Positions 18,772 through 28,487 of a DNA stretch of 64,000 nt are shown here, piece after piece; the first letter of the stretch is position 1, and each line of letters opens with the position of its first letter. The translations under genes were made by a program, and so were the position numbers. Location: contig NZ_JABXKP010000053.1 in NCBI RefSeq assembly GCF_017114985.1, positions 75,721-139,720 on the forward strand. The letters run 5' to 3'. Below the pieces are notes generated by a model. That model was not told the origin of the DNA and did no database searches. It was given only the letters and a program-made list of their open reading frames with translations. This DNA comes from Nostoc sp. JL33 (GTDB lineage Bacteria; Cyanobacteriota; Cyanobacteriia; Cyanobacteriales; Nostocaceae).

Positions 18772-21700
18772 TTATACCGGAATTTCAATGATAAATTCTG
18801 TACCATTACCCAGAAGAGAGTTAAAACTCAATTTGCCACTATGGGTTGATTCGACGATTTGACGAGCGATCGCCAATCCTAATCCTGTGCCTTTACCGAC
18901 AGCTTTTGTAGTAAATAAATGGTCAAATATTTTGGATTGGACTTGTTCACTCATCCCCTTACCATTATCAGCAATGCCAATTCTAAATAGATTATTTTCT
19001 GCTGAGGTTGTAATTGTAATGCAGTTAGGATTGGCTTTAATTTCCTCATAAGTGCGTCCAGAATTAGATTCATCTAAGGCATCAATAGCATTGGCGATAA
19101 GATTCATAAATACCTGATTTAATTGACCAGGGAAACATTCTACTTGAGGTAAATTACCGTAGTTTGTGACAACTTCAATAGCGGGACGTAGTTCGTTCGC
19201 CTTCAGACGATGTTTCAAAATTAAAATTGTGCTATCAATGCCTTCGTGAATGTTAAATGGTACTTTGTAATCTCGATCAGCACGGGAGAAAGTGCGGAGA
19301 CTGGTACTGATATTTTTTAGGCGATCGCACGCCATCGACATGGAATCAATCATCTTGGGCAAGTCTTCTAAACTATAATCCAAGTCGATTTCTTCAGCAT
19401 GATCTTTGATTTGATCACTTTTGTTGGGTAAACTTTCTTGATATAGTCCGAGGTGTTCAACAATATCAGCGATAGTAGGTTTAGCAAGTTTTAGACTGGC
19501 AGCAATAAAACCAAGGGGATTATTCATTTCGTGAGCGACACCAGCAACTAAATTGCCTAGTGCAGACATTTTCTCACTTTGCACCATTTGTAATTGGGTG
19601 TTTTGCAGATCAGTTAGCGCTTGTTCTAAGTCAAGTGATTTTTGCTGCAAGGCAAGTTCAGCTTTTTTGCGTAAGCGAAGCCCGTTGTAGACATCAGTAA
19701 CATCTCGCATCACAATTACTGCACCGATTTTATTACCCAAAGGATCGAAGATTGCTTGTCCGCTTGCTAACAAAATTCTCTTAGAACCATGCTTCGGCGC
19801 AATTACCATTTCGGCATTTTCGACTATTTCCCCTTCCAAGGCGCGAAACAGAGGGATTTCTGTGATTGACAGAGGTGTTTGACCATCAGGTTGATAGAGT
19901 GAGAAGTGTTCTGCCCATTGTTCTGCTGGTAATGATTCTACTGGTAAGCCATGAAACTCACGAGTTGCGTTATTGAATAAGGTCAACTTGCCACTAGCAT
20001 CACAAACAACAATCCCATCGGTAATATTGTGAATGATCGCATTCAAAAACTCTCGTTCTTTGGCTAGAGATGCTTCAGCTTCTTTGCGTAAGCGAAGCTC
20101 GTTGTAGACATCACTAATATCAATCATCACCCCATCCCAGATGATTGCGCCATCGGCTTGTCGCTCTGGCCGAGCAAGAGATTGAATCCATTTCACGGTT
20201 CCTGAAGGCAGGATAATCCGACATTCTACCTCAAACGGTGTCAGAGTTTGGGCAGAGTAGGCGATCGCTTGGACAATAGCTGGTTGATCGTCAGGATGAT
20301 TCATGGCGTAAAGACTATGGGTTCCTGCTATCACCGACTCTGGCTCTAATCCATACAAGTCGAGACAGCCAGAGCTAACGTAGGGTGTTGAAGTTGAACC
20401 GTCAGCTGCGATCCGGAATTGGTACACCATACCAGGAATATTATTCGCCAAATTTTGGAAGCGAACTTCACCAGCCTGCAATTTTGCTAGAGATTGTTCC
20501 AACTGTTGAGCATAGTTCTGGGAATTTCGATAAAGTCGGGCATTTTCTAAAGAGATTGCGACTTGAGCGCAAAGTAAGTTGAGTAGTTCGACGCGATCGC
20601 TGGTAAATGCTCCAGTTGCCAAATTGTTTTCTAGATACAAAATGCCCAGCAACTTACCCTGATGCAAAATCGGGCTGCACAAGATACTCTTGGGTTGCTG
20701 TTGCTGAATATACGGGTCATTGATTAATTGAGACTGCACCGTGGCATCAATAATTACTGCTGGTTGTAAGCTGCGTTTGACGGTATTAATTAAGTTAACT
20801 GGAACATCAACAGAGTCTTCAACAGGCTGCGGGTTGAGCAACATTGGGTAAAAATCGACTTGAGCAATTCCTTTGTTCTCTAGAGATGTGACACGAAGGG
20901 AAAGCTGTGCTAACGCCTGAATGAGCAAACGACCTGACTCCAAAAGCATAAACACGCACTTATCTGCTCCCGCATTTTCAATGACGATATGCAGCAATAC
21001 CGAAAGCAGTTTTTCGAGTTCGATTTCGCTTGAGATAGTTTGGGAAGCTTTGAGAATGGTAGCTAAATCTAAAGCAACAGAGACGCTGCTACTGCTTGTT
21101 GTGGCGGAACTGGTGGAGGTGACACTCGCCAATGTGAAGATAGTTTCGTTAGTTGAGAAGGAAGAACGGGTTTGCTCTAAGATGGGGGCGAGGAGTTGGG
21201 GATAGCGTCGTTTCAAGTCGGCGACTTTGGCTTTAGCGCCCCAACGAGCATAGCCGTAGTAGGCTTCGGTCATGTATGACTGGGCAATACGTTTTTTGCC
21301 CCAGTCGAGGTAGAATTTAGCTGCTAGTTCATTGGCTAGGGCTTCTTCTTGGATGTAAGCGTTTTCTTTTGCAGATGCGATCGCGCGATCGTAGTAATCC
21401 ATTGCTTCATACATCTGCCCCAACACCCGATACTGCTCTGCTTCAACCAAATAAAATCTGTGTAAATGGTTTGTGGGTGCATGGTTTGCCCATTGTTTGA
21501 GCTTCTTCTGGTTGTCAACAACTTCCTGGGGAAGGCGATCATATTCTCTGCCTTGAGCGTTGGCTATGATCGCCAGATGGGTCAATGAATCGTAAAAGTG
21601 AAACACCGGAACCATGAAACAGCCGGATACTCCACTCAAATATTGTTTGGCATAAACTGCCACTTTGATTGCTTGCTCCCACTCATTGAACAAACAACAA

Positions 21701-24700
21701 AGAATTAATTTATTGATATACAGTGTTCCCATTGCGTAAAGATCGTTTGCTTTCTGATGCAAGGGCAACATCATTTGTTCGTCATAGATTACACCTTGAA
21801 TTTTCCAGGGACATTCACTCTGGTCGAGTAAATTCAAGACGGATTGGTAAAAGACTCTCAGATAGTTGTGAGCAACTTCCTGTTTGAGTTGAGCCAACGC
21901 CTGACTGTAAATCTTCATTTCTGGTTCTAGGATTGACAAATCTTTTCCCAGAAAAAAGGACAGCGAACAGTAATTGTAGGCACAGTAGGCAGCATATTCT
22001 AAAGTACCCATCTCCAGACCGGTGTGGTATCCGTCGAGCAAAGGAGCGAGTGACTCTTGAATATGATGTTTCCAAGGCTTTACGAACGGATAAACCATGT
22101 TAATCGTGCTGGCTTTAAATTCTCTACTCTCAAAGCGTGATAATAGTCCCATTGCCAGTTGACCAACGCGATCGCCCAAATCTATTTCTCCAATAACGCA
22201 CAGAATTACTCCATACCAAGCATAAGTTTGTGCTGATACCGCAGCATTACCATATTCAACTGATAACCTAACTTGCTTGCACACGATTAACGGCAGTAGT
22301 TCTGGAACCGCTTGATAGACTGCTGCTGTGACGGTTGCTAAAATTCGCATCACTGCCAGAGCTTGAAGGTCTCTCATCTCAGGCAGTTCCAGCAAATCTG
22401 CCCAATCTTTTCCTTTTAATATATCTTGAGTCTGTTGCAAACTTTGAGTATTATCTGCTTCAGTGGGCTGCTCTGGAAACAACACTCCAAATAATTTCAA
22501 AGCAGAAAGAGCGGTTTTAATCGCTTCGGGCTGCTGACTCTGCGCCACGTCAGCCAAAATTCTCACTTCATAAACCTTAACTTTGTCTAGTAATTGACGA
22601 GCATTTTGCAGTACCCGCTCAACTATCTGCTCCATTTGCCTAAAGTCACCGCTCAGACACGCTACTTCTGCGGCTAAATCATGCAGAGCCAAGGTGATGT
22701 CATAACATTGCTGCCAACAATTTGCTGTGAGAAGTTGTATGCCTTTAGTTGCGTATTCAATTGCTGCGACGTAAGCGATTGCAGATTTTGCTCTTTGTGC
22801 AGCAGCTAGGTTTAACTTTGCTAATCCTTCACGTTCAGTTTCTGAGCCAATTAAATCGGCTCCTTTATTTAACTGATTGACAATCTCAAAGATTTTTTCA
22901 TCTTTTCCCCTCTGGCTGATTGCACTGAAAAGCAATTGCCCAATTTTCAGGTGAGTTGCCTGTTTTTGCTCCTCTGGAATCAGGGAATATGCCGCTTGCT
23001 GGACGCGATCGTGCAAAAATTTGTAAGCACAGGTGTCAACTTTCTGTGTTGATGTTTGGAGTGTGGCGGTTGATGTTTCAGTTTGATAAAACTTGTAAAC
23101 CTCATTGATCGGAATGATAAATCCTTCTTGCAATGCTTTCCACAAGTCCGAAGCGGTTTCTGTCTGCGATTTTTCAGAAACGATCGCTAACGTCGCCAAA
23201 TCAAACTGATTGCCAATACAAGCTGCCAGTTTCAAAACATCTTGAGTGATGTCGGGCAATTTCTGAAGCTGTTGGGCCATAAATTCCACCACATCATCGG
23301 TGAGGGCGAGCGATCGCACTTGCGCGACATCACACTGCCAAAAACCCGCCTCCCAATCAAAGGTAATCAGCTCATCTTCATGCAGTGCTTTCAAAAATTG
23401 AGTCGTGAAAAAGGGATTGCCTTTAGCTTTTTGATAAACCAACTCTGTCAACGGCCATGCCAGGCCCGTTGCACAACTGAGGGAGTCGGCAATTAAATGA
23501 TTCACATCTGCTTGACTCAAGTTCGCTAGAGTTATAGTATTGACGCGGGAGGATGCCTTTTGAATTTCATCTAGCGTTAAGATCAGTGGATGAGCCGCAA
23601 ACACTTCGTTATCGCGGTATGCGCCAATAATGAACAGATAACCGCAATCGCTCTGGGCCATCAACACCTTCAGCAAATTCAGCGATGCCGAATCTGCCCA
23701 TTGCAAATCATCGAGAAACATCACTAACGGATGCTCTCTTGTGGTGAAGACTTGAATGAAATTTTGGAACAGTAAATTAAAGCGATTTTGTGCCGCACTG
23801 CCCGATAGTTCGGCTAACGCAGGCTGTTTGCCGATGATCTGTTCCAGTTCAGGAATCACCCCAATTAGGACTTGCGCGTTTTCTCCAAGTGCCGCTAAAA
23901 TTTTGCTCTGCCATTGTGACAGTTGGGTATCACTTTCACTCAGCAACTGTCCCATCAAGTCACGAAAGGCTTGCACAAAAGCAGACAGAGGAATGTTGCG
24001 GTTGAACTGGTCATATTTCCCTTTGATGAAGTAGCCGTTCCACCGGACAATCGGCTTATGCACTTCATTGACGACTGCGGTTTTACCAATGCCAGAGAAA
24101 CCTGCCACCAGCATCAGTTCACAGCCACCATTGGCAACATCACCAAATGCCTCCAATAACGCCTGCACTTCCGATTCGCGTCCGTAGAGTTTTTCTCTGA
24201 TGAGAAAGCGATCGCTGATATCGCGCTGTCCCAATTCAAACCAGGTATGTTTGCCTGTTTCTCGCGACTGTTCTAGGCAAGTAACGAGGTCATGTTTAAG
24301 CCCCAGTACACTCTGATAGCGGTCTTCGGCATTCTTCGCCATCAGTTTGCGGATAATTTCACCCAGCATCAAGGGCAAATCCGGGTTGAAATCGCAGAGG
24401 AAGGGGGGAAGTTTCGCAATGTGGCAATGCACCAACTCCATCGGGTCATTGGACTCAAAGGGCAGTTGTCCGCTCAGTAGTTCAAAGAAAGTCACACCTA
24501 ATGAATAGAAGTCGCTGCGGTAGTCAATGCCCCGGTTCATCCGTCCGGTTTGCTCTGGCGACAGATACGCTAGTGTTCCCTCCAGTCCGTTGGGACTTTG
24601 GATTTCCTGGGTTTCTCGTGGTAGAAGCGAGGCAATACTGAAGTCAATCAGCTTGATTTGTTTGGTGTCAGGGTGAATTAAGATGTTGGCTGGTTTAATG

Positions 24701-25146
24701 TCTTTGTGAATGACGCGCTGTTGATGTAACTGGTGTAGCGTGTCGAGCAGTTGCAGGGCAATCGCCAGGAATTGCTCTAAAGTCAATGGTCGTCCTTGGG
24801 TAAATTCTCGCAAACAAATGCCACCAAAGTCTTCCATGACTAGGGCGTAGCCGTTGCGATCGGCTTCTAAACTGTAGGGCTTGATGATGCCGGGAATATC
24901 TAGGTTTTTAGCGATCGCATATTGGTTGCGAAACTGTACTAGTTCGCTAAAAGTTGGGTATTCTCGTTTTAAGAGCTTGATCACAACTGCTAGGCGTTGG
25001 CGAAGCCCACCGTTCGCGTAGCGTCTCGTAGAGAAGGTATCACATTCTCGAACTGCCCGATACACTTGGGTACGAGAACCTGAATAAAGTTGCTCGATGA
25101 TTTGGTAGCCAGCGATCGTTACAGTCCCATCAACTTTTGCGCTCAT
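18772..25146 (-). CDS. Hybrid Ser/Thr kinase-AAA-GAF-PAS-PAS-histidine kinase
   Basis: The protein is 2124 residues and paralogous to the next gene downstream (76 bases away, same strand). Order: Ser/Thr kinase (about 12-300, HKDIKPANI loop), ATPase (Walker A GFSGIGKT, Walker B VMFLDDLQWAD), helical repeat region, GAF (about 1425-1575), two PAS domains (about 1605-1725 and 1745-1860) and a histidine kinase (GVAHEMNNPLG). The PAS pair is the main difference from its neighbour. Cytoplasmic sensing is inferred, as no membrane span is evident. A 42-base dispersed repeat is inserted in frame in the kinase N-lobe (24994-25035), and two shorter repeat-like pieces follow each PAS domain (19669-19694, 20086-20111). 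Confidence 0.9.
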   Translation of the reverse strand: MSAKVDGTVTIAGYQIIEQLYSGSRTQVYRAVRECDTFSTRRYANGGLRQRLAVVIKLLKREYPTFSELVQFRNQYAIAKNLDIPGIIKPYSLEADRNGYALVMEDFGGICLREFTQGRPLTLEQFLAIALQLLDTLHQLHQQRVIHKDIKPANILIHPDTKQIKLIDFSIASLLPRETQEIQSPNGLEGTLAYLSPEQTGRMNRGIDYRSDFYSLGVTFFELLSGQLPFESNDPMELVHCHIAKLPPFLCDFNPDLPLMLGEIIRKLMAKNAEDRYQSVLGLKHDLVTCLEQSRETGKHTWFELGQRDISDRFLIREKLYGRESEVQALLEAFGDVANGGCELMLVAGFSGIGKTAVVNEVHKPIVRWNGYFIKGKYDQFNRNIPLSAFVQAFRDLMGQLLSESDTQLSQWQSKILAALGENAQVLIGVIPELEQIIGKQPALAELSGSAAQNRFNLLFQNFIQVFTTREHPLVMFLDDLQWADSASLNLLKVLMAQSDCGYLFIIGAYRDNEVFAAHPLILTLDEIQKASSRVNTITLANLSQADVNHLIADSLSCATGLAWPLTELVYQKAKGNPFFTTQFLKALHEDELITFDWEAGFWQCDVAQVRSLALTDDVVEFMAQQLQKLPDITQDVLKLAACIGNQFDLATLAIVSEKSQTETASDLWKALQEGFIIPINEVYKFYQTETSTATLQTSTQKVDTCAYKFLHDRVQQAAYSLIPEEQKQATHLKIGQLLFSAISQRGKDEKIFEIVNQLNKGADLIGSETEREGLAKLNLAAAQRAKSAIAYVAAIEYATKGIQLLTANCWQQCYDITLALHDLAAEVACLSGDFRQMEQIVERVLQNARQLLDKVKVYEVRILADVAQSQQPEAIKTALSALKLFGVLFPEQPTEADNTQSLQQTQDILKGKDWADLLELPEMRDLQALAVMRILATVTAAVYQAVPELLPLIVCKQVRLSVEYGNAAVSAQTYAWYGVILCVIGEIDLGDRVGQLAMGLLSRFESREFKASTINMVYPFVKPWKHHIQESLAPLLDGYHTGLEMGTLEYAAYCAYNYCSLSFFLGKDLSILEPEMKIYSQALAQLKQEVAHNYLRVFYQSVLNLLDQSECPWKIQGVIYDEQMMLPLHQKANDLYAMGTLYINKLILCCLFNEWEQAIKVAVYAKQYLSGVSGCFMVPVFHFYDSLTHLAIIANAQGREYDRLPQEVVDNQKKLKQWANHAPTNHLHRFYLVEAEQYRVLGQMYEAMDYYDRAIASAKENAYIQEEALANELAAKFYLDWGKKRIAQSYMTEAYYGYARWGAKAKVADLKRRYPQLLAPILEQTRSSFSTNETIFTLASVTSTSSATTSSSSVSVALDLATILKASQTISSEIELEKLLSVLLHIVIENAGADKCVFMLLESGRLLIQALAQLSLRVTSLENKGIAQVDFYPMLLNPQPVEDSVDVPVNLINTVKRSLQPAVIIDATVQSQLINDPYIQQQQPKSILCSPILHQGKLLGILYLENNLATGAFTSDRVELLNLLCAQVAISLENARLYRNSQNYAQQLEQSLAKLQAGEVRFQNLANNIPGMVYQFRIAADGSTSTPYVSSGCLDLYGLEPESVIAGTHSLYAMNHPDDQPAIVQAIAYSAQTLTPFEVECRIILPSGTVKWIQSLARPERQADGAIIWDGVMIDISDVYNELRLRKEAEASLAKEREFLNAIIHNITDGIVVCDASGKLTLFNNATREFHGLPVESLPAEQWAEHFSLYQPDGQTPLSITEIPLFRALEGEIVENAEMVIAPKHGSKRILLASGQAIFDPLGNKIGAVIVMRDVTDVYNGLRLRKKAELALQQKSLDLEQALTDLQNTQLQMVQSEKMSALGNLVAGVAHEMNNPLGFIAASLKLAKPTIADIVEHLGLYQESLPNKSDQIKDHAEEIDLDYSLEDLPKMIDSMSMACDRLKNISTSLRTFSRADRDYKVPFNIHEGIDSTILILKHRLKANELRPAIEVVTNYGNLPQVECFPGQLNQVFMNLIANAIDALDESNSGRTYEEIKANPNCITITTSAENNLFRIGIADNGKGMSEQVQSKIFDHLFTTKAVGKGTGLGLAIARQIVESTHSGKLSFNSLLGNGTEFIIEIPV
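18845..19512 (-). repeat. About 668-bp tract apparently identical to 13247-13914
   Basis: This is the other copy of the shared histidine-kinase tract. It is flanked on both sides by sequence that differs from the first copy at several per cent of positions. Confidence 0.9.
24994..25035. repeat. Dispersed palindromic repeat read in frame in a kinase N-lobe
   Basis: These are exactly 42 bases absent from the paralog. They contain GGCGAAGCCCACCGTTCGCG and TAGCGTCTCGTAGAGAA and are translated as FSTRRYANGGLRQR. The same repeat family lies in several intergenic regions here. Confidence 0.85.
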
Positions 25147-25467
25147 AAATTTTTCCGAGAATTCCTGTGTACTAAGCTTAGAATTCCCAGGAAAATATCT
25201 TGTTTAACAAACGTTACAAAATTTGCATTGCGAACGGCATAGCTTCTCTTCTCTACGAGAGGCTGCGCCAACGAGACGCTCCGCGAACGCTTAACGCGTA
25301 GCGTCTCCTTGGCGTAGCCTCTTTAAGAGTTGAGTTGCGATCGCAAAGGTTTTGAGTATTTTATATTTCGTTACATAGTTAGGTTTGTTTATGCCTACCT
25401 ACTTAGGGATTTCCAACAAATAAATTATCCAATCTTGTGGGGTATTTTTTTATTTGTCAGTCCCTTA
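25147..25467. other. Intergenic region with dispersed repeats
   Basis: It holds several tandem pieces of the palindromic repeat family at about 25227-25320 (CTTCTCTACGAGAGGCTGCG, ACGAGACGCTCCGCGAACG, GCGTAGCGTCTCCTTGGCG). The rest is the upstream region of the 2124-residue kinase gene. I see no gene here. Confidence 0.7.
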
Positions 25468-25685
25468 GTACAGCATTTCATTAATTCGTAGCGAATTAAA
25501 TTTGGCAAAACCTTGCAATGTTAATGCGTCCATTTACAATGCCAATGCATCGGGATGCATTGTTAATGCGTCCCCTTACAATGCCAATGCATCGGGATGC
25601 ATTGTTAATGCGTCCCCTTACAATGCCAATGCATCGGGATGTATTGTTAATGCGTTCCCCTGCATTAAAAACGCTACGCGTATTG
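25468..25685 (+). repeat. 21-bp-unit hairpin array, copy A
   Basis: A conserved leader (AGTACAGCATTTCATT, then palindrome TTAATTCGTAGCGAATTAA) is followed by about seven units of 21 bases. Adjacent units alternate to give a 42-base period, and most units contain GCATTGTTAATGC, a 5-bp hairpin. The array ends in TGCATTAAAAACGCTACGC. The whole element occurs again, inverted, at 63195-63591. Because 21 is a multiple of three, the array is open in frame as VNAS-type heptapeptides. Confidence 0.85.
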
Positions 25686-25689
25686 GGGG

Positions 25690-26442
25690 TTAGGGGGTTA
25701 AGTTTTTCGTAGGCTTTTCCAGATGAGGTGAAAAGTCAGGTAAATCCAAGGAGGCGAGGTGTTGATAAGCTTGATCTATGAATCGCTTACCTCTGAGAAA
25801 GCCTGTATTAGCTCCAGGACAAATGTAGCAGAGAGTTTCTGGTGTAAAACGTTCTAACAATAATCGAAGACTGTTAATTTGCCTTGGCCAGTGAAAGGTT
25901 TTCGCAGTCCGTAATGGTACTGGTTGACCCTGCTGATTAGGGACTAAATGGCGACCAGAAAACAATATACCTCCAAGCTCACTATAATAGAGGCAAGATG
26001 AGCCGGGAGAATGTCCTGGTGTCCAAATCACTTGTGTTGATGCATCGAGAGTAAATTCCTGCCTAAACGTAGTTACGGTTAAGCCTGGTAATAAATAAGC
26101 TTCTTGCTCTTGAACCAGTACCTCGCAGCCAAAGGTTTGCTGAAATTCAGCAGTCTTGCCAATAGCGCCTCGATGGGTGATAAATAACCAACGCACGCCT
26201 CCATGCGCTCCTAAAAAATCTTGATTTGTTTGGTCTAAGGTAGGGCAATCTATGAGGATATTGCCTTCATTTCTTACAATAAGATAAGAGGTTCCCCCTA
26301 ATGTGTCCCGATTGGGTGGAAAAGCAAAAATGCTTTCTTGGGCGAAGTCCGATTGCAGAGAACCCCCGCTAAGAACTTCGTCAGGGAATACAGCCCGTGG
26401 TGGCTTAGTTGTATGACTTGGCACTTGTGGTAAAGGGCACAT
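25690..26442 (-). CDS. MBL-fold (metallo-beta-lactamase-like) protein with degenerate metal site
   Basis: The protein is about 250 residues. The fold is indicated by TSYLIVRNEGNILIDCP, then LFITHRGAIG in the place of the HxHxDH motif, WTPGHSPGSSCLYY and GGILFSGRHL. The second and later metal ligands of the first motif are replaced (only THR-G remains), while the GHSPGS histidine is kept. This is a glyoxalase II-like family seen in cyanobacteria, so hydrolase activity is doubtful and its substrate unknown. The ATG at 26442 is preferred over a TTG two codons upstream. Its 3' end touches the 21-bp array. Confidence 0.7.
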   Translation of the reverse strand: MCPLPQVPSHTTKPPRAVFPDEVLSGGSLQSDFAQESIFAFPPNRDTLGGTSYLIVRNEGNILIDCPTLDQTNQDFLGAHGGVRWLFITHRGAIGKTAEFQQTFGCEVLVQEQEAYLLPGLTVTTFRQEFTLDASTQVIWTPGHSPGSSCLYYSELGGILFSGRHLVPNQQGQPVPLRTAKTFHWPRQINSLRLLLERFTPETLCYICPGANTGFLRGKRFIDQAYQHLASLDLPDFSPHLEKPTKNLTP

Positions 26443-26918
26443 GATCAAAGAGCCGAAACTGAGGAGTTGTGGATAATTTGGTTAAGTAGAGCGGTGTGAA
26501 TAATTCAAGGTTTGTAGTGAGGGCTTCAGCCATCATTTGAGGACTAAAGTCCTCACTACGAACTAATCTCAAGATTTTTTACATTACTTAATCTAGTTTG
26601 ATTTATTCTCACCGACTTGGTTACAGTGTGGAAATTCTGAAGAATTGAAACTTGAGCGTTAACCAGCGCTGTTAACCATTGTGAATCAGGAGGCAAAAGG
26701 AAGGCAGAAGGAGACAGGAGTAACCCATGTTTAAAGGCGTGGGACTTAGACTGTGAATGCTTTGTATCTCGCGGCACTTTCCGGTCGATACAATTCTTCT
26801 TTCTTTTTAAACTGGGTTTTATACTCAGAACTAAAGTTTTCATTCATACTTCTTTCCTCCTGCCTCCTGCCTTCTCTTATAAAATTGGGGTTTGTAGGTC
26901 TGCCTTGTAGTTAATGCT
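26443..26918. other. Intergenic region
   Basis: It holds a short repeat (AGGACTAAAGTCCTCACTACG near 26540-26560) and pyrimidine-rich CCTCCTGCC segments. A 95-codon minus-strand frame at 26556-26843 has no recognisable domain and overlaps this repeated material, so I do not call it a gene. Confidence 0.5.
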
Positions 26919-28487
26919 ATGGTGCTGAAGCTACTGGTGGGGCGTTTTGTCCAAATTACTGAAGATAACATGGCATTTTGGTTTCTGTTTATCCTCCTAC
27001 TGGGGCTAGCTACTTATCTAATGGTGCAGCGTAGCGTCGCTCAAATCACCCGGACGCCAGTATGGTTGTTGTGGCTGGTTTTAATGACACCAGCATTTTT
27101 GTTGAGTGGATGGACGCTGATGTACGGGGCTAAACAACCTCCACCACCAGGGCTGATCCTTTGGTCGTTATTTGTCTGCACACTCTTGTACTGGATGTTG
27201 TTTCAATGGGGGCGTCAAGTGCCAACAGATACACAGACCGAAGCCCCAGCCAAAGCTGATGCACAGCCGGCTATCGAGCCAATCGCAGAACCAATAGCGC
27301 GTCCCATTGAGCTAACGGAAGAAACCCAACTGCGAAATTGTTTTCCTTGGTCTGTATACTACATTCAAAATATTGAATATCGACCACAAGCCGTGATTTG
27401 CCGTGGTCAGTTGCGAACTAAAGCCAGCAACGCCTACCAGCAGATTAAGACTAATATTGAAGCACAATTTGGCGATCGCTTTGTGCTGATCTTTCAAGAA
27501 GGTTTAAATGACAAACCTTTCTTTGTGCTGGTTCCTAACACTCAAGCTGCTAAAGAGAGAAATACACCACGACGCGACCAGGAACGGTTAACTCGACCAG
27601 GATTAGCACTTCTACTACTAGCAGCTACTTTGGTAACTACAACTTTGGTGGGAATCGAAAATGCTGGTGTTTCTCTTCCAGCTATCTGGGAAATTGGCTC
27701 TTTGTTCAAAGTTCTATCTAACCCAGATGTCCTATTCAAAGGATTGCCCTATGCTTTAGGACTGATGACTATTTTGGGCATTCACGAACTTGGGCATTAT
27801 TTGACAGCTAAATTTTACAATATTCGCTCGACGTTGCCTTACTTTATTCCCGTGCCTTTCTTCTTGGGAACTTTTGGTGCATTTATTCAGATGCGTAGTC
27901 CTATTCCCAACCGCAAAGCTTTATTTGATGTAAGTATCGCTGGGCCAATTGCAGGTTTTGTCGTTACCTTGCCATTACTAATATGGGGCTTGGCTCATTC
28001 TGACGTGGTTTCCCTGAATGAAAAAACCCGGCTTTTGAATCTTGAGGCCCTTAATCCCAAGTATTCAATTTTACTGGCGCTACTCTCGAAGTTAGCCTTG
28101 GGAAGTCAGTTAACAGCAAAATCAGCCCTTGACTTACATCCAGTGGCTGTAGCTGGTTTTCTGGGATTAATTGTCACGGCGTTAAATTTAATGCCTGTGG
28201 GACAACTAGATGGAGGTCACATTGTCCATGCGATGTTTGGACAACGAGTTGCGATCATAATTGGTCAAATTGCTCGCCTACTGTTGTTATTACTTTCTTT
28301 AGTTCGGGAAGAATTTTTGGTGTGGGCGATTATCTTATTATTTATGCCGTTGGTTGATGAACCGACGCTGAATGATGTGACTGACTTGGATAATGGACGT
28401 GACATTTGGGGATTACTGGCGATCGCTTTATTGATTGTAATTGTTCTGCCACTACCGCAGGCGATCGCTAACTTTTTGCAAATTTAA
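26919..28487 (+). CDS. Site-2-type (M50) intramembrane metalloprotease, EGY-like
   Basis: The protein is 522 residues with about eight hydrophobic segments. The zinc-binding HEXXH is in GIHELGHYLTAKF (about residue 290). The second motif LMPVGQLDGGH (about 428-438) supplies the Asp ligand. An N-terminal membrane anchor and a soluble domain with Pro/Ala-rich linker (about 100-130) precede the catalytic core. This is like chloroplast EGY proteases, the cyanobacterial-lineage S2Ps that cleave within membranes. The substrate is unknown. The first ATG (26919) has no ribosome-binding site; the ATG at 26970, just before the first hydrophobic helix, may be the true start. Confidence 0.85.
   Translation: MVLKLLVGRFVQITEDNMAFWFLFILLLGLATYLMVQRSVAQITRTPVWLLWLVLMTPAFLLSGWTLMYGAKQPPPPGLILWSLFVCTLLYWMLFQWGRQVPTDTQTEAPAKADAQPAIEPIAEPIARPIELTEETQLRNCFPWSVYYIQNIEYRPQAVICRGQLRTKASNAYQQIKTNIEAQFGDRFVLIFQEGLNDKPFFVLVPNTQAAKERNTPRRDQERLTRPGLALLLLAATLVTTTLVGIENAGVSLPAIWEIGSLFKVLSNPDVLFKGLPYALGLMTILGIHELGHYLTAKFYNIRSTLPYFIPVPFFLGTFGAFIQMRSPIPNRKALFDVSIAGPIAGFVVTLPLLIWGLAHSDVVSLNEKTRLLNLEALNPKYSILLALLSKLALGSQLTAKSALDLHPVAVAGFLGLIVTALNLMPVGQLDGGHIVHAMFGQRVAIIIGQIARLLLLLLSLVREEFLVWAIILLFMPLVDEPTLNDVTDLDNGRDIWGLLAIALLIVIVLPLPQAIANFLQI

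Noticed and set aside
25502..25660. CRISPR array
   Set aside because: The 42-base period is an alternation of two variants of the same 21-base unit, not repeat plus unique spacers.
26556..26843. 95-codon minus-strand frame
   Set aside because: No domain; overlaps pyrimidine-rich and repeated sequence; function and conservation cannot be supported.
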